Assembly: GCA_044448905.1 (NCBI GenBank)
Contig: JBIOHJ010000061.1
Span: forward strand, 1 to 19,206
Direction: 5' to 3'
Source of the DNA: JBIOHJ01 sp044448905
GTDB taxonomy: Bacteria; Bacteroidota; Bacteroidia; AKYH767-A; OLB10
DNA length: 19,206 bases
Below the pieces are notes generated by a model. It had not been told where the DNA came from. It worked only from the letters and a program-made list of their open reading frames with translations, and made no database searches. The translations under genes and the position numbers were made by a program. This document shows, piece by piece, positions 13,802-19,206 of this stretch (the first letter of the stretch is position 1; each line of letters opens with the position of its first letter).

Positions 13802-14956
13802 CTATTTCTTTGTTACAATTATTTTTTCCATCTTCATAAATTCCTCTGTTTGTATTTTCAAAAGGTAAATTCCTGCATTCACATCCATAGCATTCCACAC
13901 CAATTCAATTTCTCCTGCTTCAAATATTTTATCAGCAAGAGTTGTTATTAATCTTCGATTCACATCAAAAATTTTGAGAGAAACTTTTTGTGATTGGGAA
14001 AGAGAAAGGGAAATGGTTGTGGAGTTGGTAAGTGGATTGGGAGAAATGAGTAATGGAGGGGCATTCGAAAACTCATCAACTACCTGATTTCGATTTCCCG
14101 GAGGGTTTACCGGCAAACAGGGTACTGAAACAATTATTCCTGCTGATGTAATACTGCCGCAACTGTTGGATACTTTACATGTATAGGTTGCGGCTGTTTT
14201 TGCAACGTATGTTTGTGATGTTGCTCCTGAAATATTCACTCCTCCGTTCTTTTTCCATACATATTGATACCCTGTTCCGTTTGCGGTAAGAGTCACACTA
14301 TCTCCTGCACAAAAAGATAAGGGTCCGTTTGCGCTTAGTGTTACGGTTGGAGTTGTTGTGCAGAAAGTTTCACCAGCTCGGATGGGCAGGTTGTAAATGC
14401 TATTGTATGCGTAACTTCTTACCGTGAAACTCACTGCATATGGCGCAATGTATAGGTACGCCCATCCATAATATTTTTGCGAATTCACATTTATTCGCAA
14501 CGGAAGATATGCGTTTCCTACAAGCCAGTTACCAATATGACCACAGAATATATGATAGCCTGTGCCACCCCAAGTAAAACATCCACAGGGCCCATCGAAA
14601 AGGATTTGATTCGCATTATTTTTCCAGTTAAAGAAATTCCCGCCAATAGGCGTATTGAAAGAAACAGCACCGGGGTAGCTTGAATTATTACCCACTTCAT
14701 TGGCTCCAAGTGGAGTAATTCTGATGTAGCGACTCGTGACAGGACCACAATTAGATCCCGATGTTGAAGTAGTATAGGTAATATTAAAATCGGTGATTCC
14801 ATCATTATTCAAGTCCAGATGATAAACTCCACCATTTGTTGATACCGTCACATCCGGGTTCACATCCGTATAAACAATTTGCGCATTTGTTTTTTGAAGA
14901 CAGAAGGCAGAAGTCAGAAGACAGAGAAAGATTGATTTTAGCTGTTGTGTTTTCAT
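13802..14956 (-). CDS. Tandem paralog 4: secreted protein with Ig-like domain and T9SS sorting domain
   Basis: The 384-residue protein opens with MKTQQLKSIF and a signal peptide ending at residue 25. The N-terminal domain (26-197) is the shared module of the array: it starts QIVYTDVNPD, has a DLNNDGITDF calcium-loop-like motif (48-57), and ends with GWAYLYI...RSYAYNS...IRAGET. It alone has an Ig-like insert (about 203-278, with C216, C260 and C266) of the kind found in Bacteroidota adhesins. The sorting domain (303-384, ISPNPLT...VSLKIFD...GIYLLKI) differs from the other three paralogs and instead resembles the next gene, at 12172. It is translated 21 bp after its upstream neighbour. No enzyme motif is visible; a structural or binding role outside the cell is likely. 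Confidence 0.85.
   Translation of the reverse strand: MKTQQLKSIFLCLLTSAFCLQKTNAQIVYTDVNPDVTVSTNGGVYHLDLNNDGITDFNITYTTSTSGSNCGPVTSRYIRITPLGANEVGNNSSYPGAVSFNTPIGGNFFNWKNNANQILFDGPCGCFTWGGTGYHIFCGHIGNWLVGNAYLPLRINVNSQKYYGWAYLYIAPYAVSFTVRSYAYNSIYNLPIRAGETFCTTTPTVTLSANGPLSFCAGDSVTLTANGTGYQYVWKKNGGVNISGATSQTYVAKTAATYTCKVSNSCGSITSAGIIVSVPCLPVNPPGNRNQVVDEFSNAPPLLISPNPLTNSTTISLSLSQSQKVSLKIFDVNRRLITTLADKIFEAGEIELVWNAMDVNAGIYLLKIQTEEFMKMEKIIVTKK
14896..14923 (+). repeat. Heptanucleotide repeat, four units (GAAGnCA)
   Basis: Four tandem 7-base units of the form GAAGnCA lie within the signal-peptide codons of the gene at 13802. Arrays with the same period occur at the equivalent place in the three paralogs. 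Confidence 0.8.
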
Positions 14957-14977
14957 TTCCTTAAAGCTTTAGAATTA

Positions 14978-15904
14978 TTATTTTATTACTGAAAATATTT
15001 TCGTTCCAAAATTTTCTCCACTGCTCCATCTCGCCACATACATTCCTGCCGAAAATTTGTTTATATCAATTGTTTTTTCTTCCGTCCCGATTTTTATCGG
15101 GACAGAAAAAACAATCTGTCCAAAAAGATTTACAATCTTTATTTCTCCCGCTTTATCCGATGGAAATTTTATGGTAACAGAATTTGTTCCAGGATTAGGA
15201 TAAACTGAAAGACTATTTGCCTGAAAATTATTATGAATAATTCCGGTTGTAGTTGTACCTGTATCTCCGGCAAGAATAAATTGATTTGGCACGCTGTTGT
15301 AAGCATAATCTTTAAGGGCGAATGAAATTGCGGTAGAAGGAACGCTCATTCTTAACCAACCGAAATAAGTATTTCCGCTAAATATTAATTTAAGACCGAG
15401 ATAGCCATCGGTTGACCCAAGCCAGTAACCAGAAGTGGAATTTACCCAATGGTATCCTCCAGCACCCCCAAAACAAGAAAACGTTGATGTTCGAATAATT
15501 TGATTTGAATCATTTTTCCATGTAAGTGTTGAACTGTCAATAACAGTATTGAGCAGAAGTTTTCTCGAATAATTAACTGCTGAATAAATAGTATCAAGCA
15601 CCTGATTGCTGCCAAGTGGTGTCACCCTGACTGCATTATTAGTGCGGGTGCCTCCTGGGCAAAAAAGACCTATGGCAAGACTTGATGTATGTTTAATAAC
15701 AAAATCATTGATGCCATCATTATTCAAATCAAGATTGTAGGCTCCTGTTGAAGTTAAATCAGGATTCACATCCGTATAAACAATTTGTGCATTTGAAGAA
15801 ATGCAGAACCCGCCTGCCAACACAAGTGCCATAATAAATTGGCGGGCAGGTGCAAAATGCAGAATGCAGAATAAAAAGATTGATTTAAGTATTTGTGTTT
15901 TCAT
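14978..15904 (-). CDS. Tandem paralog 3: secreted protein with T9SS sorting domain
   Basis: The 308-residue protein shares MKTQ-LKSIFLF, the QIVYTDVNPD start, a DLNNDGINDF loop and the closing SFALKDYAYNS-PNQFILAGDT with its array neighbours. Its signal peptide is unusually long, about 40 residues, because a 14-residue stretch (APARQFIMALVLAGG region) is inserted. The DNA behind it is a 42-bp imperfect palindrome at 15809-15850. The sorting domain (LSVYPNPGTNSVTIKF...GMYVARW...KIFSVIK) is near-identical in style to the paralogs at 15926 and 16820. The spacer to each flanking paralog is 21 bp. No catalytic motif is visible; surface binding or structure is the likeliest role. Confidence 0.85.
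   Translation of the reverse strand: MKTQILKSIFLFCILHFAPARQFIMALVLAGGFCISSNAQIVYTDVNPDLTSTGAYNLDLNNDGINDFVIKHTSSLAIGLFCPGGTRTNNAVRVTPLGSNQVLDTIYSAVNYSRKLLLNTVIDSSTLTWKNDSNQIIRTSTFSCFGGAGGYHWVNSTSGYWLGSTDGYLGLKLIFSGNTYFGWLRMSVPSTAISFALKDYAYNSVPNQFILAGDTGTTTTGIIHNNFQANSLSVYPNPGTNSVTIKFPSDKAGEIKIVNLFGQIVFSVPIKIGTEEKTIDINKFSAGMYVARWSSGENFGTKIFSVIK
15802..15871 (+). repeat. Heptanucleotide repeat, four units split by a 42-bp insert
   Basis: One unit TGCAGAA lies at 15802-15808 and three units TGCA(A/G)AA at 15851-15871. The palindromic insert at 15809-15850 separates them exactly at a unit boundary. Confidence 0.75.
15809..15850. mobile_element. 42-bp palindromic insert in the signal-peptide codons
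   Basis: Comparison with the equivalent region of the gene at 16820 shows exactly 42 extra bases. The ends, CCCGCCTGCCAA and TTGGCGGGCAGG, are inverted copies at 10 of 12 positions, so the single strand would fold. The length keeps frame (14 codons), and the added residues are hydrophobic enough to leave a usable signal peptide. It resembles the class of small palindromic elements that insert in coding regions; no transposase is present here. Confidence 0.6.
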
Positions 15905-15925
15905 TTTACTTAAGTTTTAGGATGT

Positions 15926-16798
15926 TTATTTTATTACTGAAAATATTTTCGCTTCAAAATTTTTTCCATTGTTCCATCTCACCACATACATGCCTGATAA
16001 AAAATTGATTACATCAATTGTTTTTTCTTCTGAATTTATTTTTTCAGTAAAAACAATCTGCCCGAAAAGATTTACAATCTGTATTTCTCCCGCTTCATCT
16101 GAAGGGAATTTTATGGTAACAGAATTGGTTGCAGGATTTGGATAAACGGAAAGCTGTTCTGGTTCATTCGAAACAATTTCATTTACTCCTGTTATGGTTG
16201 TTTGTCCGGCAAGTATGGGTTGATTCGGGATGGAGTTGTAAGCATAATCTCTTATTGTAAATTTTGCTGAATTAATTTGAATACTTAAACGAGCCCACCC
16301 AAAGTGTATACTACCCGCAATTTCAAATTTCAGACCTAAATATGGGCCCGTAGGTGTGTGCCAGTTTCCTGAGTAGCATGCAGCGCAAACCTGAATTCCA
16401 CCATTTTGGTTAACGCAACATGGGCGCTGGTACACCAAAATCTGCTGGCTTGCATTGTTCCAGTTTAGTGAATTTTCAATTACTGTATTGACCGACAAAT
16501 CAGAAGGGTAACCGCCAGAAATGACAATTCCATTCGTCAATTGTAAAGGAGATACTCTAGCATAATTTTTACCACTATAAAAACCAAAACAGAAACAACC
16601 GGCAGGCACTGATGTATATCCCAAAACAAAATCTTTTATTGCGTCATTGTTCAGGTCTAAATCATAAGATTCATTATTTGTGTTGATAAGTGTGTCCGGG
16701 ATTATATTCGTATAAACAATCTGCGCACTTACTTTTTGAAGATAGAAAATAGAAGATAGAAGATAGAAGAAGATTGATTTGAGTAGTTGTGTTTTCAT
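15926..16798 (-). CDS. Tandem paralog 2: secreted protein with T9SS sorting domain
   Basis: The 290-residue protein has a signal peptide (MKTQLLKSIF...KVSAQ, about 26 residues) followed by QIVYTNIIPD, a DLNNDAIKDF loop near residue 50, a Cys-rich patch (CFCFG, RPCCV and VCAACY) absent from its neighbours, and the shared GWARLSI...FTIRDYAYNSIPNQPILAGQT. The sorting domain follows (LSVYPNPATNSVTIKF...GMYVVRW...KIFSVIK). The seven or so cysteines could form disulphides outside the cell. Spacers to the paralogs on each side are 21 bp. The function is unknown; the sorting domain predicts surface delivery. Confidence 0.85.
   Translation of the reverse strand: MKTQLLKSIFFYLLSSIFYLQKVSAQIVYTNIIPDTLINTNNESYDLDLNNDAIKDFVLGYTSVPAGCFCFGFYSGKNYARVSPLQLTNGIVISGGYPSDLSVNTVIENSLNWNNASQQILVYQRPCCVNQNGGIQVCAACYSGNWHTPTGPYLGLKFEIAGSIHFGWARLSIQINSAKFTIRDYAYNSIPNQPILAGQTTITGVNEIVSNEPEQLSVYPNPATNSVTIKFPSDEAGEIQIVNLFGQIVFTEKINSEEKTIDVINFLSGMYVVRWNNGKNFEAKIFSVIK
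16738..16765 (+). repeat. Heptanucleotide repeat, four units (GAAgATA)
   Basis: Four units GAAGATA (one is GAAAATA) sit in the signal-peptide codons of the gene at 15926. Period and place match the other paralogs, but the unit sequence differs. Confidence 0.8.
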
Positions 16799-16819
16799 TT
16801 TATTTAAGTTTTAGAATTG

Positions 16820-17710
16820 TTATTTTATTACTGAAAATATTTTCGTTTGATTATTTTCTCCGCTGCTCCATCTTACCACATACATTCCTTCTGAAAATTT
16901 GCTTACATCAATTGTTATTTCTCCGGCTTCTAAACCTCCGAAGTTTTGTTTATAAACAACCTCCCCGAAAAGATTTACAATTGAAATTTCTCCCGCTTTA
17001 TCAGAAGAAAATTTTATGGTAACAGAGTTTGTTGCAGGATTTGGAGATACTGAAAAATACCTGTGTTGAATATTATTATGAGTAATTCCTGTTGAAACTG
17101 TGCCTGTATCTCCGGCAAGGATGGGTTGATCAGGGACGGAGTTGTATGCGTAATCCCTTATTGTTATTGATGAAGAATTATTTTGAGTATTTATATATAC
17201 GTTTAATCTGACCCATCCGTAATAAGTCAGGTTATTTACTTGTAACCGTACTCCTGCGTAACCATCGGTACTGGTGGCCCAATTTCCAGTAAAAATAGTT
17301 GAGCAGGGCGGGGAAGAAAAAGTGCGGCTTCTTAAAATCAGGATACCTGCACTATTCCAAACATTTGAGGAATCAATAGTAACATTCAAGCTGAGTTTTT
17401 GGACAGAAGAGTTGATTGTACTTATTGCAGTGGAATCAAGACTATTCATTTTTGCGTACAAATTATATCTTGCTGGTCCAGTAGGGAAATTGGAACAGGG
17501 AAGATTTACTGCCTTTTGAGTTTGAAACCAAAAATCCATAATGCTGTCATTATTAATATCAACGTTGTAAGATTGAGTTTGCGAAGGGTTAATACTTGTA
17601 ATAGTTACATCAGGAATGTTCGTATAAACAATCTGGGCATTTGAAGAAATGCTGAATGAAAGATGCAGAATGCAGAATAAAAAGATTGATTTAAGTACTT
17701 GTGTTTTCAT
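16820..17710 (-). CDS. Tandem paralog 1: secreted protein with T9SS sorting domain (first gene of the unit)
   Basis: The 296-residue protein starts MKTQVLKSIFLF with a signal peptide ending at SSNAQ (26). It carries the shared N-terminal module: QIVYTNIPDV, a degenerate calcium-like loop (DINNDSIMDF), GWVRLNV and the hallmark TIRDYAYNSVPDQPILAGDT. The sorting domain (FSVSPNPATNSVTIKF...GMYVVRW...KIFSVIK) closes it. This is the first gene of a five-gene minus-strand unit; a plausible promoter lies 27-58 bp upstream. It gives the cleanest reference for the array because it lacks the Ig-like insert, the palindromic insert and the Cys patch. The role is unknown. Confidence 0.85.
   Translation of the reverse strand: MKTQVLKSIFLFCILHLSFSISSNAQIVYTNIPDVTITSINPSQTQSYNVDINNDSIMDFWFQTQKAVNLPCSNFPTGPARYNLYAKMNSLDSTAISTINSSVQKLSLNVTIDSSNVWNSAGILILRSRTFSSPPCSTIFTGNWATSTDGYAGVRLQVNNLTYYGWVRLNVYINTQNNSSSITIRDYAYNSVPDQPILAGDTGTVSTGITHNNIQHRYFSVSPNPATNSVTIKFSSDKAGEISIVNLFGEVVYKQNFGGLEAGEITIDVSKFSEGMYVVRWSSGENNQTKIFSVIK
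17650..17677 (+). repeat. Heptanucleotide repeat, four units (TGCaGAA)
   Basis: Units TGCTGAA, TGAAAGA and TGCAGAA twice lie in the signal-peptide codons of the gene at 16820, at the place equivalent to the other three arrays. One unit is degenerate. Confidence 0.65.
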
Positions 17711-17736
17711 TTTTTTTGAGTTTAAATTTTTCGCTG

Positions 17737-17768
17737 CAAAGGTTCACCTAAAAACAAAGCCCGTCAAT
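17737..17768 (-). promoter_or_regulatory. Probable promoter of the T9SS five-gene unit
   Basis: On the minus strand AACCTTTG is one base off TAnnTTTG, and ATTG lies 20 bases upstream. It stands 27 bp before the start codon of the first paralog. Confidence 0.4.
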
Positions 17769-17774
17769 AACCTA

Positions 17775-17818
17775 AACAGGTTGAATAACTGATTGAGGAA
17801 CTATTAAAACAACCTGTT
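17775..17818. repeat. Inverted repeat in the divergent control region
   Basis: AACAGGTTG at 17775-17783 and CAACCTGTT at 17810-17818 are perfect inverted copies, 26 bases apart. They lie between the two divergent promoters, a suitable place for a regulator that binds as a dimer. Confidence 0.55.
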
Positions 17819-17852
17819 CAGGGGGTATGAGAATACAAAAGGAGGTGTTTCC

Positions 17853-17883
17853 TTTGCGGCTTCACTATTAACTTACACCTTTG
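17853..17883 (+). promoter_or_regulatory. Probable promoter of the histidine kinase gene
   Basis: TTTG, 19 bases, then CACCTTTG: one base off the Bacteroidota pattern TTTG-N19-TAnnTTTG, with ideal spacing. Transcription would begin about 12 bases before the ATG at 17902, a short leader. Confidence 0.5.
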
Positions 17884-17901
17884 TATGAAATCCTGAAGCC
17901 G

Positions 17902-19206
17902 ATGCGAAAAATAATTCTAATGCTCGCTCTTATTGCCGCGGCAAATTTTCAAATATGCCTTGCGCAGAATCAACACGAGGTTGATTCGCTGCTGCAGGTT
18001 TTAAAAACTGCAAAGGAGGACACCAGTAAAGTAAAACTGCTGAACTGGTTAAGCGAGCTGTCTTGTTCCAATAACCCTCCACTGGGTTTAAAGTATGCTA
18101 CCGAAGCATTGAACCTGGCTTTAAAAATTAAATGGATAAAGGGAGAAGCAGCATCCAATTATCGTTTAGGAATTTGTCAGATTGAAATACCTAAACGACT
18201 TGAGTATTTTTTGAAAGCATTAGAGATTATTGAACAGCATCCGGAAATTAAATACACTTACGAAGACCCTTTTAGAAAAGGGGACCCTTATCAAGCTGTT
18301 GGCAGCATTTATAAACGTATGGGCGATAATGACAAGGCATTAAAATATTTTTTAATGGCGAGACAGTCCTATCTTGAATTTGATAAAAACTGTACACGCG
18401 CTTTAGCAAGCATTTCAGATGTGTACTATGATCAAAAAAATTATCCGGAGGCATTAAAATATGTAACTCAGAGTTCACTGGGCTATCCCAATGGTAATTG
18501 TATGAACATGATTCGCGTTGGCAAGATTTACATGATGCAGCAGAAATATGCGGAGGCAGATTCATTCGTTACTATGGCAATTAAATTAGCGAGAGAGAGA
18601 AATGACCAACGGAATCTGGCAATCGGGTTACATATACTTGCCAAAATATATTTATTGGAAGTCAACGACCATTATCCGATTAAGGAAAATCCAAAAGCTC
18701 ATTTAAAGAAAGCAGTTGTTCTTGCCCGGGAATCGGAAAGTATTTTTAAGAGCATACCTGTTTATGATTTTATAGTAACATACCATGTTCTGATTGATCT
18801 TTCTTTGGCTTTGCATGATTACAAAGCGGCTGTCAAGTATTATGAATTATTATTTATCTCAAAAGATAAAGTATATAATGAAACATCAAGCCAGCAATGG
18901 GCGGCAATGCAAATTAAATTCGATACTGAAAAAAAAGATAACGAAATTACATTGCTTAATAAAGACAAGGAAATCCAAAACATAGAAATCAAAAAACAAA
19001 AACTGCTGAAAAACTTTTTAACTGGTGGACTGGCATTGCTCGCACTGCTTGCTGTTTTCGTTTTAAATAATTTTCTGACGCGTAACAAGCTGCGTCTGCA
19101 AAACATCCGCAACCGCATTGCCGATGACCTGCATGATGACATCGGCAGCACGCTCAACAGCATTTCGGTTTACAGCGAAGTGGCAAAACAAAAATCACTC
19201 ACGGTA
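17902..19206 (+). CDS. TPR sensor histidine kinase, N-terminal part (cut by window edge)
   Basis: A frame of 435 codons from ATG 17902 stays open to the end of the window. It starts with a signal peptide (MRKIILMLALIAA...CLAQ, about 22 residues). Residues 25-340 are helical TPR-like repeats (for example YQAVGSIYKRMGDNDKALKY, AEADSFVTMAIKLA). A charged coiled coil (residues 340-370) and a membrane helix (about 372-393) follow. The last part begins a HisKA_3-type dimerisation domain, RIADDLHDDIGSTLNSIS, with phosphoacceptor H411. The HATPase domain and any receiver lie beyond the window. It should be a membrane sensor that passes phosphate to a NarL- or LytR-type regulator. Its N-terminus resembles the adenylate cyclase at 8546 (both MRKIIL, then DSLL...EDT-KVKLLN-LS). 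Confidence 0.9.
   Translation, partial: MRKIILMLALIAAANFQICLAQNQHEVDSLLQVLKTAKEDTSKVKLLNWLSELSCSNNPPLGLKYATEALNLALKIKWIKGEAASNYRLGICQIEIPKRLEYFLKALEIIEQHPEIKYTYEDPFRKGDPYQAVGSIYKRMGDNDKALKYFLMARQSYLEFDKNCTRALASISDVYYDQKNYPEALKYVTQSSLGYPNGNCMNMIRVGKIYMMQQKYAEADSFVTMAIKLARERNDQRNLAIGLHILAKIYLLEVNDHYPIKENPKAHLKKAVVLARESESIFKSIPVYDFIVTYHVLIDLSLALHDYKAAVKYYELLFISKDKVYNETSSQQWAAMQIKFDTEKKDNEITLLNKDKEIQNIEIKKQKLLKNFLTGGLALLALLAVFVLNNFLTRNKLRLQNIRNRIADDLHDDIGSTLNSISVYSEVAKQKSLTV

Noticed and set aside
14896..17677. The period-7 repeats as a CRISPR-like array
   Set aside because: Units are only 7 bases, directly adjacent, without spacers, and lie inside coding sequence.

Overview
The window looks like a chromosomal stretch from a member of the Bacteroidota, probably an environmental lineage. 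Seven secreted proteins have an N-terminal signal peptide, six with a clear C-terminal type IX secretion (T9SS) sorting domain of the PNP...GIY...K type. Shine-Dalgarno sequences are absent, leaders are A/T-rich, and several upstream regions resemble the Bacteroidota promoter TTTG-N19-TAnnTTTG.

Region 1 (1-3126, minus strand) is a visibly more AT-rich operon. Its order of transcription is: a protein with two GHKL ATPase domains (an Hsp90-like N-terminus and a histidine-kinase-like C-terminus, split by a frameshift at an A7 tract), a receiver-domain protein with a coiled-coil tail, and the start of a CxxC (HNH-like) nuclease cut by the window edge. Gaps are 6 bp. This sensor, relay and nuclease layout is the best candidate for an undescribed system, possibly phage defence.

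Region 2 (3127-8545) holds a hotdog thioesterase bracketed by direct repeats, a secreted haem/copper monooxygenase-like protein, a relic of a glycoside hydrolase C-terminus, polyphosphate kinase 2, and a secreted Kelch protein. A 48-bp copy of the ppk2 3' end lies 1,977 bp away in the same orientation and brackets the monooxygenase gene, as an insertion at the 3' end of a gene would.

Region 3 (8546-12022) is about signalling. A TPR-transmembrane class III adenylate cyclase, with a duplicated tail relic upstream of it, is divergent from an overlapping pair encoding a PAS protein and a metallo-beta-lactamase-fold hydrolase.

Region 4 (12116-17768, minus strand) reads as one transcription unit from a plausible promoter to a terminator hairpin. 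It has four tandem paralogous T9SS proteins with exactly 21-bp spacers, then an Asp-box beta-propeller T9SS protein. The signal-peptide codons of all four paralogs contain heptanucleotide repeats, and one carries an in-frame 42-bp palindromic insert.

Region 5 (17853-19206, plus strand) is the 5' part of a TPR sensor histidine kinase that runs off the window. Its N-terminus resembles that of the cyclase. Short dispersed repeats occur in several intergenic gaps.
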